From: Salvelinus alpinus
Taxonomy: Eukaryota; Chordata; Actinopteri; Salmoniformes; Salmonidae
Length of the DNA stretch: 64,000 nucleotides
Direction: 5' to 3'
NCBI RefSeq assembly: GCF_045679555.1
Contig: NC_092087.1
Span: forward strand, 79,415,305-79,479,304
The number at the start of each line of letters is the position of its first letter. The first letter of the stretch is position 1. Both the position numbers and the translations under genes were made by a program. Shown here one piece after another: positions 1-11,888 of this stretch. A model generated the notes under the pieces. That model had not been told where the DNA came from. It was given only the letters and a program-made list of their open reading frames with translations, and ran no database searches.

Positions 1-693
1 GTGTGTGTTACTGAATACTGGGACTTGGTCCTGTACTGATCTGTAGGTTAGAATGCAGTGGTGTGTTGCCAAGGAGACGGCCTCCTCTGTTTTGAGTTTG
101 GGGTGCATGCTGTCCGGCGTCAGCGATTGGTTGTGACCATGCGCGTGTGTGTGTGTCCCCTCCCCCTTAATTGGATTGGCTGGCCGTCTCCTGTGTGTTC
201 GTCATCCGTTTTTCCACATTAAAGGAATAATGATCCTGATCACCTGTTAATTCATCCCCCCCTTTCTTTAACGGTGTGTTTTTGATGGGAAGGAGGAGAT
301 TTCACACCTGAGGTTATGCACACTTTGTCCCGTCTTTGTCTCTCCCTCCATCTCCAACAAAACATCAATCATCAGATGAATTGAATGAAGAAAAGCTGCG
401 GCACACTTGATGCAGGGCCTATATCATTGCCACAAACTGAGGCCCTAGTGTTTTTTGTTGGTCATGGAGGGAGACCAACACGGGGAAAAAACCTCTGCTA
501 CATTCTCTGAATGCCATGTTGCACCAGATGACCTGTTTATTGCTGCTTGTGTTAGTCTCTCTCCTTTTTCCACTGTTATAAAGTAACATCGCTTCACTCT
601 CATTCATTCCTGGGGTATTGTGTGAGGGAGTTGATAAAAGTCGACTAACAACCGTGTTCTCTCTCTCTGTCTGTCTGTCCCTTCCTTCTTTAG
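1..693 (+). other. Intron of the RBFOX-family gene (no exon seen)
   Basis: Sequence upstream of the first recognised RBFOX exon. It ends in a pyrimidine-rich run (about 660-690) and the acceptor TAG at 691-693. I see no coding exon or recognisable repeat in it, so it is read as intron. The short open frames here have no family resemblance. Confidence 0.6.
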
Positions 694-1247
694 GGTGGCT
701 ACGCTGCGTATCGCTATGCTCAGCCGACTGCAGTAGCCGGTCCTGCAGGAGCAGCGGCTGCCGCAGCAGCTGCCTACAGTGATGGGTGGGTGATAGACAC
801 AATATATTACACAAAATAAAGCACTAGCACACTGTACTATGACTATATATAGGTAACATATATTAACATATTCAAATGAAAAGTAGTGGGCCTACTTCAC
901 TTTCTATTCTGGGACATGTTTGGTTACACAGCTGTGGGTTTGTAATGTACTAATCTCTGGTCTCCAGCTACGGGCGGGTGTACACGACAGACCCTTACCA
1001 CGCTGCACTAAACCCTGCCACAGCTGCAGCCTACGGTGTAGGAGCTATGGTAAGAACGCTTGTCTATTTACATTACTATCCACAACAAAGAAAATATCAT
1101 AGAATTAGATTGTCCATTCTAGTAATTCTACTTCTATGGTAAAGATCTAGCCATTCACTAACCCACTAACTGCCATCTTACCTCCTCTCCTCTCTCTACC
1201 AGGCCACGCTGTACAGGGGAGGCTACAGTAGATTTGCCCCCTACTAA
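694..1247 (+). CDS. rbfox2: RBFOX-family RNA-binding splicing regulator, last three coding exons (5' part outside window)
   Basis: RBFOX proteins are nuclear regulators of alternative splicing that bind UGCAUG through one RRM. Only the C-terminal tail lies here. Exon 694-785 encodes GGYAAYRYAQPTAVAG and an alanine run ending AAYSDG. Exon 968-1049 encodes YGRVYTTDPYHAALNP to YGVGAM. The last exon 1203-1247 encodes ATLYRGGYSRFAPY then TAA. Splice sites fit: acceptor ending 693, donor GTGGGT at 786, acceptor ending 967, donor GTAAGA at 1050, acceptor ending 1202, with phases 2 and 0 giving a continuous frame. The terminal RGGYSRFAPY and the poly-alanine tract are family hallmarks. The tail resembles RBFOX2 more than RBFOX1 (which has NRFAPY), but the paralogue call is inference because the RRM exons lie before position 1. 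Confidence 0.88.
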
Positions 1248-4200
1248 AGATAACCACATTTCCCAGGAGCTCTCTCATCCTGTTTGAACAATCTATAAAA
1301 GAGCTCCCTCTGCTGTCCAGGATGGAGATTGCAACACTTTGACGCAAGTTTGTAGCCTACCATGGAAACATTTATATTTCAAAATCTCCTGCTGTCCACT
1401 CTTTTTCGCTTCAAACAACAATAGGAATGCCGTTTTAAAGACTGGTAGAAAGCCTTGACAAAGAAAAGAAAATAGAAAAAAACTTGTATTTGAACCAAAT
1501 GGCCGCTTGTTTCCATTGCACGGCTGTATTATAGTCCCCCTGTTTCTCCCTCTCGACACTCTCAGCAGCACAAGACACAGAATGGTCGCCCCCAGCTAGT
1601 GTACCTCCAGAGCCTATCATGTAACTGGTGTCCGGACCGTTAACTGAACACTGAGACAAACCCCCTACCACACGTATAACAGCCAAGGTGTAATGTGGCA
1701 TGTACTATACACAATTCATACATCAAGAATGGAGGTGGAGCCTAGTTATGGAAGACAGAACTGTGACCGCCAGTGTCTGCATGTCTGTGGAGCCTGAATG
1801 AGCGAGAAACCACAGCAACCGAGCACCAAAAGCATTTTGGAACAGAAAGACAATTTGCAAACAAAATGGAGGAGGTGACTCCATGTTTCCTCTTGTGGGG
1901 TGAAGGAGTATGAGAGAGGACATGACATCATTGCAGAGAGAGAGAGGGATGGACTGATGTTTTTTTAACACTATTAGAAATTACTCACTTCAAACTGAGC
2001 AGTAAAAGGATTATCATAGCTGTTCCTTACCTCAAAGTTTTCTTAGTCCGTGAAAATGGCGAACCTTTAAAATTTTAATTGTTACAATTATGCAAATAAA
2101 TTAGTTAGAGAGAGAGAAAAAAAGTTACCAAATTATTATTATTGCTGATTTATAGCGTTGTCTTTATTACGTTATTATTGTTAGTTTCAGTGGTTCTCTG
2201 AGCACACCTCTACACACATTTTCCACTTCCCTAGAAACGAGGTCTAGGGGCTAGGACTACAGTGTAGATAATATCTGTAAGCCATTCACTACAGTGGGCA
2301 ACACTGCACGTCCCCTCTACATAACACAATATTATACCAAACTAAACTTCCAGTGCACAACATCATATTCTCACAATACTTCACGCTATACACAAATCAC
2401 TCAGAACTATATAATATTTCATCACTACTATAGAGGTACCGGATAGCTTTTTATTGCATTGTGAATGTTAGGCTGAGACATATATCACTGATATCATTGA
2501 AACAACCAGAACCTAGTGTCCTAGAATAAACTTATTCAGTTATATTTCTTTGAAAAGTTATGATAGAGATGTATTATTTGGCTATATGATTGATTTCCCA
2601 AACTTGTTCTGTCTTTTAGAAGAGCAGGTAAACATCAAGTACAGTCTTCCTGAGAATAGCTACGTTGGTAATAGATAGTGAGATTCTGTCAACAGGCGTT
2701 GAAAGAGGGACACCATCAATATGAAAAATATTTAATGCAAAATACCATACTATTGTGCATATTTCTATATCCTTATACTCTATTTCCAAATGTGGTTGTT
2801 TTTGCCTTTTTTTTTGCTCCAAAGATTTGTAGAAAAGCACACTTTTAGTCATGTGTATGATAAATATATTATCCTTATGGTGGTTATTATTATAAGTGCT
2901 GTCTTTTTATTTGTTGCATTAGCTCTTGTTATATTTTTTCTATTGGTAAATGTTGTTGTTCCTCCTATAGTAAGGTGACATTTTCATTTCCTCCATCAAG
3001 ATTAGTTGAAATGTGATATTCTTTTCCCCTCCTGTGTTGTTTTCTTGGGCAGAGGGGAATGGACTCTTTGGTAGTTTCAAAGAGGGAGGGAACCATAGAG
3101 GTATGCCACTATGACATCAGCCTATCTAGTGTTCTATATCTACGGAGCGAACAAAACGGGAAAGCATGTAAAACTAAACTACCAAACTCATTTTCTCAAT
3201 GGAAGAAACGGGACTTTTTGGTCCAGACTGAAATAGGGTGATGGGGGTTGGCAAGCATTGGATTGAGGATTTCCCCCCCCAAAAAAATAGGGAAAGGCTG
3301 AAATGTTCGGGCCTCACAATTTATTCCAAGTCCAAAGTTTACAGTAGACAAGAATACGTTGGAATGAATAGTGGCCTGACAAGCACTTCTTCTGACCTGG
3401 TGAAGTAACCTAGTCGCTCTGTCGTAGACAAAGACTCCTAACATTTCAGTGCTGAAATTAGTCGGTTGAGGTTTAAAACGGATGTGAAGAGCGTCACGCT
3501 CGTGTGCTGTCTAGGTTAAAGGGCATGCAGTTTTGAATGATCCAAGTATACAAAAGGTTGTAAGTGTTATTGTTTGGTTGGTACAATGGTAAATGTTTCA
3601 AAGCAGTTTTACAAAGAAAATGTTATGTGGGGCATGAACTAATTACTATGAAACAATATTTCAAAATGCTGCAGTCATTGTTTATTTTGAAATGTTTGCT
3701 CTATTTTTCATTTTATCTTCGGTTTTCTGGCTGTGTGTACCACTCTTCTCAGTGTGAACTTAATCTAAGACATCAACAGGGGTCAAACTCTTCTTCTCTG
3801 GTCATTTGACTTTATTATCATGTATTGCAAAAGTGGACTGAAATATGAATAACTGAAAAGACACAGCCAAAGATAGTTATTTATGCCCTATTTCTTTTGT
3901 TACCAAATTGAGAAACGCAGAGCAAAGTGGATAAATGATTGACAACCTATTGAACCAATCAACATGGGCAACTAGCATGATGTCGTTCTCCAGGAAGTAG
4001 AGTTTGAGACCCCTGACCTAAATGTTTTGCATGATTTTTCTGTCTTTTGCGATCAGACTCCAACAGCATTCGGTTGCAGTAGTCATCTTTTTACCACTAA
4101 ACCCAATTGAGAATGCTAGGCAGCTAGCCCTTTTTATGCTTAGGGTGCTAGTGTAGCAAAGAAGAGCACAGTGCTGTTTGTCAAAGACTCAGGCCCAGTG

Positions 4201-4577
4201 ATGGGCAAAAAAAAATGGCCGCCACAACGAGGCAAGAACACAATGGCAACGTTCTAATTTCCATACCAGCATATTACTTTGAATTCATACCTTGATACAG
4301 TGCTTCATACTAAGTAGTATATTTGTGTGGATATTGGAACAGAGCCATGGAGTAGGCTCATTCCTTGTCGTTTTTTTTTGGTTCCTTGTATTATATTATA
4401 CAGTGAGGTGTAGGTTTCAAATGGAAGTGACTGTCCTTTTATGAATCTCTTCCCCTCTGTCATGTTTATCCCTTGGCTGCCATTATGCTATTTTGTTAGT
4501 GAATGTCCATATAAAATCTTTTATATAAAATCTTTTGTTGTGGTTTGTGACTTTCATGTTGTTATTTTGGTGTCCAG
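1248..4577 (+). other. Long 3' untranslated and flanking region of the RBFOX gene
   Basis: About 3.3 kb after the stop with no recognisable coding exon; it is AT-rich with several A/T runs. AATAAA signals in the sense direction lie at 2095-2100 and 2525-2530 and could end the transcript. RBFOX genes are known for long 3' UTRs, so the UTR may run to near the LINE at 4.58 kb. The short open frames here look like noise. Confidence 0.45.
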
Positions 4578-5668
4578 TTTCAAATCAAATGAAATGTTAT
4601 GTCACGTGTGCTGAATACAACAGGTGTAGGTAGACCTTACAGTGAAATGCTTACTTACAAGCCCTTAACCAACAATGCCGTTTTAAGTATAATAAGTGTT
4701 AAGTAAAAAATAGAAGTAACACATGATTAAAGAGTAGCAGTAAAATAACAGAGGCTATATACAGGGGGTAGGCGAACCGAGTCAATGTGCGGGGGTACCA
4801 GTTAATTGAGGTAATATATACATGTAGGTAGAGTTAAAGTGACAATGCATAGATAATAAACAGAGTAGCAGCAGTGTAAAAGAGGGGGGGAATGCAAATA
4901 CTCTGGGTAGCCATTTGATTAGCTGTTCAGGAGTCTTATGGCTTGGCGGTAGAAGCTCTTAAGGAGCCTTTGGGACCTAGACTTGGCGCTCCGGTACCGC
5001 TTGCTGTGCGTTAGCAGAGAGAACAGTCTATGACTAGGGTGGCTGGACTCTTAACAATTTTTAGGGCATTCCTCTGACACCGCCTGATATAGAGGTCTTG
5101 GATGGCAGAAAGCTTGGCCCCAGTGATGTACTGGGCCGTACGCACTACCCTCTGTAGTGCCTTACGGTCAGAGGCCGAGCAGTTGCCATACCAGGCAATG
5201 ATGCAACCAGTCAGGATTCTGTCGATGTTGCAGCTGTAGAACCTTTTGAGGATCTGAGGACCCATGCCAAATCTTTTCAGTCTTCTGAGGGGGAGTAGGC
5301 TTTGTCGTGCCCACTTCACAACTGTCTTGGTGTGTTTAGACCATGATAGTTTGTTGGTGATGTGGACAGCAAGGAACTTGAAGATCTCAACCTGTTCCAC
5401 TACAGCCCCGTCGATGAGAATGGGGGCATGCTGGTCCTCCTTTTCCTGTAGTCCACAATTATCTCCTTTGTCTTGATCACGTTGAGGGAGAGGTTGTTAT
5501 CCTGGCACCACCCGGCCAGGTCTCTGACCTCCTCCCTATAGGCTGTCTCATCGTTGTCGGTGATCAGGCCTACCACTGTTGTGTCATCGGCTAACTTAAT
5601 GATGATGTTGGAGTCGTGCCTGGCCATGCAGTCATGAGTGAACAGGGAGTACAGGAGGGGACTGAGCA
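4578..5668 (-). mobile_element. 5'-truncated LINE, 3' part of reverse transcriptase ORF plus 3' UTR (RSg-1-like)
   Basis: Minus-strand remnant of a non-LTR retrotransposon. The upstream half (5400-5668) reads as the reverse transcriptase palm and thumb, with KLADDTTVVGLI holding the ADD catalytic box and NLSLNVIKTKEIIVDYRKRR after it. A frame change near 5400 separates it from 5011-5400, which encodes VEIFKFLAVHITNKLSW and the Cys-rich thumb and C-terminal part. The 3' UTR follows, ending at 4578 in the tail common in salmonid genomes (about 4580-4700). The 5' end is cut off inside the RT domain, typical of incomplete reverse transcription. Clade (CR1/L2/Rex1 group) is by resemblance. Confidence 0.8.
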
Positions 5669-6615
5669 ATTTCTTATGTTGTCCTGTGTTTTAATAATGT
5701 GTGTTTGAGTCGCTGGCGGTTGTATTTTGTGTTATTGAGGATCCAAGATAAGAAATGTACATTTTAATTGATTGCTTCTGATGAAGTATTGCCAAACTAC
5801 CAGGAGAAGTAGCTGTTTCTCAATTGGTTATTCTTCATATAATTCAAGAGGGTTCATATGTGATTGACACATTGCAAGAATGATCAGCTCTCAAATGAAC
5901 AGTCAAATTACACAGACATTTGACATTCACTGTAAAAACAAAAGTGGATTGATTTTATTTTGTACATAAAAATATATTTCTGTATATAAAAAGTGCTTTC
6001 AAGGAGAGCGGGGGCAGGTTGAGAAAAAAGGGAGGCGGGAGGAGACCAACTATGGTTGAGATATAAATGACGGTTAATCAAACCCAAGTTAATAACATTG
6101 TAAATTTAGTCCAGCTTCTTTCTCAGGAAATGCACCAGTGAAACTGTACTAGTGTCGAAGTAAGCATCACTGACATGACCATTGATTTACCTACCAGTCC
6201 GCAAAAAAGCGAATGCACATCACTATTATACATTAGATGTCTTATTCATATAACTTGAGTGCCATTTGACTTCAGTTGTTAGGACATTGCTTAGCTGGTC
6301 GTTTACGTGAGATTTCTACAGGAGGACAGTGGCAGGAGGAGGTTCGGTCATATGTGTCTTCAGTTTAAAGCTGGTGTGTGCATATTTCCCAAGTATCACT
6401 CTCAGGGTCGGTGGTGCACCCGAGTACGCCCGGCTCTGAAACAACGAGCTGATGTCGAAGTGGAAGCGCCTTGTACAAGATGGCATAACAAAACAAGAAT
6501 CAGTTCAGAGTACTGGAATCCCTGACCTCAGGGTCCAGAAAGGAGGAGGAGAGGGGGAGTGAAGGAAAGAGAAGTGGAGGGGGTGGTCGAGGGAAGGGAA
6601 GGAGGGGCAGAGCAT
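5669..6615 (-). other. 3' untranslated/flanking region of the PDE6 gamma gene
   Basis: Downstream of the minus-strand PDE6 gamma stop codon. A minus-strand AATAAA lies at 5954-5959 (seen as TTTATT on +), about 660 bases after the stop, and could be the polyadenylation signal. Purine-rich runs at 6000-6055 and 6530-6605. No other gene seen. Confidence 0.4.
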
Positions 6616-7090
6616 CTAAACAATTCCATATTTTGCCAGGTCACTGAGTTCCATGTCACCGAATGCTTCCCATGGGCAGATCACTGTGATGTCTGTGCCG
6701 AGACCCTCCATGCCGGGGATGTCGTCACCGAATCTGGTGGGAGAGGAGAGAGGGAGAAGTTCCATGAGCTAAAGGGATAGAGACACAGCAGACACGAGGG
6801 TTGTGGTGGTAATGTGAAGTTGAGTTAGAGAAAGATGTATTGAAGTGTGTGTTGGTACGGTATAAAAGGAGTTGCATTTGATATGTAAGGATGGACGCTT
6901 GTTATGTTAGTAGGCCTATGCGCAATTAGTTTTCATTGTTGTTGTAGTAGTTATATTTGTGTGTTCTAAGGGAGTTTCCAACTCACCCCTTCTGGCCAGG
7001 CTTGGGGGCCTTGCTCTTGAAGGTACGGGTAGTCCTCTGCTTGAATTTAGGGGGGGCCTTCTTTTCAGCGGCAGTTGCAACGTCTGCCAT
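6616..7090 (-). CDS. pde6h: Photoreceptor cGMP phosphodiesterase (PDE6) inhibitory gamma subunit, complete 73-residue protein in two coding exons
   Basis: Small inhibitory subunit that blocks the PDE6 catalytic dimer in rods or cones and is displaced by GTP-bound transducin. Exon 1 (7090 down to 6987) starts [19 protein letters not shown] and continues [15 protein letters not shown], matching the family's basic PPKFKQR..R.FKSK..K region. Its donor GTGAGT follows at 6986-6981. Exon 2 (6733 down to 6616) follows the acceptor CAG and encodes [20 protein letters not shown], then [18 protein letters not shown] and TAG. The Gly codon is split across the intron (phase 2). The C-terminal WEAF..LEL..LA.YGI tail is the PDE6-blocking end. 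At 73 residues it is shorter at the N terminus than mammalian PDE6G/H (83-87). I chose pde6h over pde6g because human PDE6H neighbours ERP27, as here; the sequence alone does not decide it. Confidence 0.92.
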
Positions 7091-7788
7091 TTCTGTTGGT
7101 TACCGAGAGCGAGAGAGAGGAAAGAGGGTCAATAAGGTAGCTGGGAAATACGTAACTGAATAACAGTAGTGAATCCCATCAAGATATCAGTCAGGGGTAG
7201 ATTATCGGTTTCTTTAACTCCATCGGTTTTATCCTCAATCTGTCTTAATCCAAACCCCTTTCCCTAATACCTAGTTATTACCACCCCCTCCCTCTCTCTA
7301 TCCCGTTGCACCCCAAGAGTGATAATCCCTCTAAAATACACCTGAGCGGTCTATGTTGATCCAATCATACCAGATTAGATTTGGCACCAACCCATACTGT
7401 ACTAACCAAGGCCAAAATAGTACCAAAGCTACTTGTTAGCGTTACAATCTGTAGTTCAACTGAGGTCACTTCAACCAGAACATTGTGTAACTAGAAGGTT
7501 CTTCTAGCCCTTCGAACCAGTAGTAGCCTACCCCAGTCTTCCATTTCAACTGCACTCTATACAATGTATATTTCTACCGTAGAATACATTGCACACAGAT
7601 GCCTTTGAGAGTTCATTGTCCATGCAAGCAATACTCTGCAACCAAACACGTTTTATTCCACCACTCTAGACATGCATCCTGTACAGGTCAATGACATTCT
7701 GGTGTCAACAGCCAATCAACATCTCTCCTACATCACATTCCACAGGTGCTCTACTGATCTGCATGTGTTCATTATATAGTGTCCACAG

Positions 7789-9668
7789 GGTGCCTATTTG
7801 TCTGCTGACCTCCTAGTGTCCTGGTATTGCCTATTTGTCTGCTGGCCTCCTAGTGTCCTGGTATTGCCTATTTGTCTGCTGGCCTCCTAGTGTCCTGGTA
7901 TTGCCTATTGGTCTGCTGGTCTCCTCCTAGTGTCCTGGTATTGCCTATTTGTCTGCTGACCTCCTAGTGTCCTGGTATTGCCTATTTGGCTGCTGACCTC
8001 CTAGTGTCCTGGTATTGCCTATTTGTCTGCTGACCTCCTAGTGTCCTGGTATTGCCTATTGGTCTGCTGACCTCCTAGTGTCCTGGTATTGCCTATTTGG
8101 CTGCTGACCTCCTAGTGTCCTGGTATTGCCTATTGGTCTGCTGACCTCCTAGTGTCCTGGTATTGCCTATTGGTCTGCTGGTCTCCTCCTAGTGTCCTGG
8201 TATTGCCTATTTGTCTGCTGACCTCCTAGTGTCCTGGTATTGCCTATTTGTCTGCTGACCTCCTAGTGTCCTGGTATTGCCTATTGGTCTGCTGACCTCC
8301 TAGTGTCCTGGTATTGCCTATTTGTCTGCTGGTCTCCTCCTAGTGTCCTGGTATTGCCTATTGGTCTGCTGGTCTCCTCCTAGTGTCCTGGTATTGCCTA
8401 TTTGTCTGCTGACCTCCTAGTGTTCTGGTATTGTCTATTGGTCTGCTGGTCTCCTCCTAGTGTCCTGGTATTGCCTATTTGTCTGCTGACCTCCTAGTGT
8501 CCTGGTATTGCCTACTGGTCTGCTGGTCTCCTCCTAGTGTCCTGGTATTGCCTATTCGGTCTGCTGGTCTCCTCCTAGTGTCCTGGGGTACTGCCTATTG
8601 GTCTGCTGGTCTCCTCCTAGTGTCCTGGTATTGCCTATTTGTCTGCTGACCTCCTAGTGTCCTGGTATTGCCTATTGGTCTGCTGGTCTCCTCCTAGTGT
8701 CCTGGTATTGCCTATTGGTCTGCTGGTCTCCTCCTAGTGTCCTGGTATTGCCTATTTGTCTGCTGACCTCCTAGTGTCCTGGTATTGCCTATGGTCTGCT
8801 GACCTCCTAGTGTCCTGGTATTGCCTATTTGTCTGCTGACCTCCTAGTGTCCTGGTATTGCCTATTGGTCTGCTGGTCTCCTCCTAGTGTCCTGGTATTG
8901 CCTATTGGTCTGCTGGTCTCCTCCTAGTGTCCTGGTATTGCCTATTGGTCTGCTGGTCTCCTCCTAGTGTCCTGGTATTGCCTATTTGTCTGCTGACCTC
9001 CTAGTGTCCTGGTATTGCCTATTTGGCTGCTGACCTCCTAGTGTCCTGGTATTGCCTATTTGTCTGCTGACCTCCTAGTGTCCTGGTATTGCCTATGGTC
9101 TGCTGACCTCCTAGTGTCCTGGTATTGCCTATTTGTCTGCTGACCTCCTAGTGTCCTGGTATTGCCTATTGGTCTGCTGGTCTCCTCCTAGTGTCCTGGT
9201 ATTGCCTATTGGTCTGCTGGTCTCCTCCTAGTGTCCTGGTATTGCCTATTTGTCTGCTGACCTCCTAGTGTTCTGGTATTGTCTATTGGTCTGCTGACCT
9301 CCTAGTGTCCTGGTATTGCCTATGGTCTGCTGACCTCCTAGTGTCCTGGTATTGCCTATAGATCCACTGGTCTCCTCCCAGTGTCCTGGTATTGCCTATA
9401 GGTCCACTGGTCTCCTCCTAGTGTCCTGGTATTGTCTATTGGTCTGCTGGTATCCTCCTAGTGTCCTGGTATTGCCTATAGGTCCACTGGTCTCCTCCTA
9501 GTGTCCTGGTATTGTCTATTGGTCTGCTGGTCTCCTCATAGTGTCCTGGTATTGTCTATTGGTCTGCTGGTCTCCTCCTAGTGTCCTGGTATTGCCTATA
9601 GATCCACTGGTCTCCTCCTAGTGTCCTGGTATTGCCTATTGGTCTACTGGTCTCCTCCTAGTGTCCTC
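7789..9668. repeat. Minisatellite, 37/40-bp unit, roughly 49 copies
   Basis: Tandem array built from a unit containing TGTCCTGGTATTGCCTAT and TCTGCTGACCTCCTAG. Two main unit lengths are mixed: 37 bp (CTGACCTCCTAG form) and 40 bp (CTGGTCTCCTCCTAG form). Higher-order patterns of the two forms recur. Units after about 9350 carry a variant reading GATCCACTGG or GGTCCACTGG, so the 3' edge has diverged most. About 1.88 kb in total. Confidence 0.97.
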
Positions 9669-9830
9669 CAGTACAATTCAATTCCCTGTCTATCAGTGTG
9701 TTGAATGAAAAGCTCCAGCCTCTATTAGACTACAACCACTCAAAAAGTCCATTGTCTGTTATCCTGCTCTGCTCTCATCCACAAGAGTCAGTTGTGTGAG
9801 CTGTCTCATGTCTACAGCACACAAGTCTAC

Positions 9831-9998
9831 CACAGGAGGCTGCTGAGGGGAGGACGGCTCATAATAATGGCTGGAATGGAGTAACGGGAATGGTATCAAA
9901 CACATGAGAACCATGTGTTTGAGGAGTTTGATATTCCATTTATTCCGTTCCAACTATGAGCCCGTCCTCCCCAATTAAGGTGACACCAACCTCCTGTG
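9831..9998. mobile_element. hAT-type MITE with perfect 8-bp target-site duplication
   Basis: 168-bp non-autonomous element. It begins CACAGGAGG and ends CCTCCTGTG, a 9-bp perfect terminal inverted repeat, with a second inverted pair inside (GGGGAGGACGGCTCAT near the left end and its complement near the right). The flanks are identical: AAGTCTAC at 9823-9830 and again at 9999-10006. An 8-bp duplication fits the hAT superfamily. The sequence belongs to a repeat common in salmonids. Confidence 0.85.
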
Positions 9999-10275
9999 AA
10001 GTCTACAAAGGTACTTCTCCAGAGCCAGCACTAAAGCAAGTGCATTGAACGCTACCCAGTCAATGACCATCAGCAATGGAGCACAATCTCAACAAGACAA
10101 CTCCATGGAAACAGTACAATATTTCCAGTACAATATTTCCAGCGAATTCTCTACACTCTAAAATGTTTTCTGCAATTGTCTAAGGCATTGACGCCAAATG
10201 ACCCTTACAGGGCATGCAATAAAGGTAACTAATGCTCAGAGCTAAGCGTAGCAGGACGCTGCAGTTTCATCCTAC

Positions 10276-10340
10276 CTGTCTTTGCAGTCTGTAGTGAACA
10301 GTTCTCCGGGGTTGATCCTACTGAGATCCTGCTGTATCTC
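10276..10340 (-). other. Probable non-coding first exon of the PDE6 gamma gene
   Basis: On the minus strand, about 65 bases between the expected start site 25-30 bases after a TATA box and a donor (GACAG then GTAGG) at 10276/10275. It contains no ATG. Mammalian PDE6G/PDE6H genes also begin with a non-coding exon. Spliced to the acceptor at 7093 it would give a short 5' UTR. This is inference; retinal RNA reads would settle it. Confidence 0.5.
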
Positions 10341-10480
10341 TCTTCCTCCTCTCCGACTGTCCTCCCCTTTTATACACCTCTGACCTAATCCCCTCTGATC
10401 TTTGCTCTGTCGCTCGCGCACTCTGTCCCAGAGGTCAGAGTTAATCTCTGCAGGTAAACTGGAGGTAAACCCAGTGGCCA
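10341..10480 (-). promoter_or_regulatory. Candidate photoreceptor promoter of the PDE6 gamma gene
   Basis: Minus-strand TATA box TATAAAAG at 10374-10367. Upstream of it, TAATCC (+ strand) at 10386-10391 and TTAATC at 10441-10446 match the core of sites bound by the photoreceptor homeodomain factor CRX/OTX. The combination fits expression in the retina. Core sites this short occur by chance, so the support is the position next to a TATA box and a donor-bounded exon, not the motifs alone. Confidence 0.45.
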
Positions 10481-10584
10481 ATGCATGACCGTGTGTACTG
10501 TGTATCCTACTGGGTGTTTACTGGCCACCAGCCCGTCCCATGCTGCTAGCTGACCTGACATAACATCCAGAGCATACTGCGACT

Positions 10585-10711
10585 CCCAAATGGCATCCTA
10601 TTCCCTACATAGTACACTACGTTAGACCAGGGCCCAATGGCACCCTATTCCCTACATAGTGCACTCCTTTTGACCAGATCCCTATGGGTAATGAAAAGGG
10701 TGCCATTTTGG
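10585..10711. mobile_element. Palindromic salmonid MITE
   Basis: Begins CCCAAATGGCATCCTATTCC and ends with the inverse (AAAGGGTGCCATTTTGGA). The same module CACCCTATTCCCTACATAGT is repeated inside at about 10640. It matches a hairpin-like family common in salmonids; a second copy lies at 16246-16349. Confidence 0.6.
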
Positions 10712-10839
10712 ATGCAGTGTATATATATATCCACTGTGGGCTACGTGCCTGCAGAGTTAAGGCCCTGTAATAGGCTTACACATGGCACCGGCCACTATGA
10801 GTATGTACAGCAGTGTATAATGTCTTGGCATGTGTAGGC

Positions 10840-11888
10840 TGTTGTATAATTGAATGAATAAACACACATTGGTAACCCTGATGTAAAGTAATCTTTAGGT
10901 TGGTATTTATAGGGAGAGAGGGACTGTTTCAGTAGGGGTGAGAGGGTAGTGTATCAGTGGTCTGTAGTTGTTGCAAGGGCTAATTGTGTTAACTGCAGAG
11001 ATACTAAGAGAAGAGCTTTTGTAGTCTTATTAAGGCCCAGTTTAACTAAGTGTTTGCAACAAAAAAACGAAGCTAAAACAAACTTTATTTAGGATTTACA
11101 CTTGGGCTCTATTCAATCTGTCTCACTGAAGTGTTACAGATTGTGTGATAGAAATGTAAAAGTCATTTCCGATTGAGCTGACATATGCAGCTTTTACTGT
11201 GAACGCAGTCCCCGCTAATTTCATTCACGCTGTAATGCTGAACTTCCATGATAGGAATTGAATAGAGCCATTCGTGTTTCATAATTTATTCCAACTTAAT
11301 TTGACCTTTTTGTTTATTCCTCAATGTTGAATTCCCCGTTTGAAAAAACTGGTTCAAACACTAAGGAAATCTGGGTCTAAATATTTAAAATGATGGGCAA
11401 ATCATATTAAGGTGTTTGCGTGAGCTTTACTATGAATTGATCCATGAATTGAACCTAACCCAGCTGTCCAGTGAACATAGTCCTTGTTGTATTATGTGTT
11501 TTGGATGGAGTTGAGGAGTGACATTCTACTTCTGCCATGCTTGTAATAAACTTCTAAGAACCCATTAGGAACGATTAGAGAACTATTCCACTTATGCTGA
11601 GCCCCTCCCCATAATGTCCTCCATTAGCAAAAGACAAACGTAGTCCTAGACGAGGACTGAGAGGAGAATGTTTGTGTGTGACATTTCATAAAGCTTATAC
11701 AACTCTCTGCTTTTTGGTGATTCGTTTTCAAATTCAAATCATTTTTCATGGGATACCTAAGTTGAAATTCAGAGGTTTTTGTTCAATGTTCCCACTATCT
11801 TCAGCTGAACTAATGGTTTCAGAGGGTGTCTTCTGAGGTTAAACAAAGAAATCATCCAATGTTATTTATTGAATTCTCTCTCTTAACA
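10840..11888. other. Intergenic stretch with one MITE-like element
   Basis: No coding exon seen. The segment 11105-11269 begins GGCTCTATTCAATCTG and ends GAATTGAATAGAGCC, an inverted pair about 165 bp apart, which fits another salmonid MITE. The rest is AT-rich sequence without recognisable features. Confidence 0.55.

Larger units (their letters stand above)
7091..10275 (-). other. Intron 1 of the PDE6 gamma gene (5' UTR intron)
   Basis: Inferred intron between a non-coding first exon near 10.3 kb and the ATG exon. The acceptor side on the minus strand is a pyrimidine-rich stretch followed by CAG two bases before the ATG (7093-7095). The donor is GTAGG at 10275-10271. Most of it is the 1.9 kb minisatellite; a hAT-type MITE at 9831-9998 also lies here. 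Confidence 0.55.

Noticed and set aside
7789-9668. CRISPR-like array
   Set aside because: Units are contiguous with no unique spacers and lie in a vertebrate intron; it is a minisatellite.
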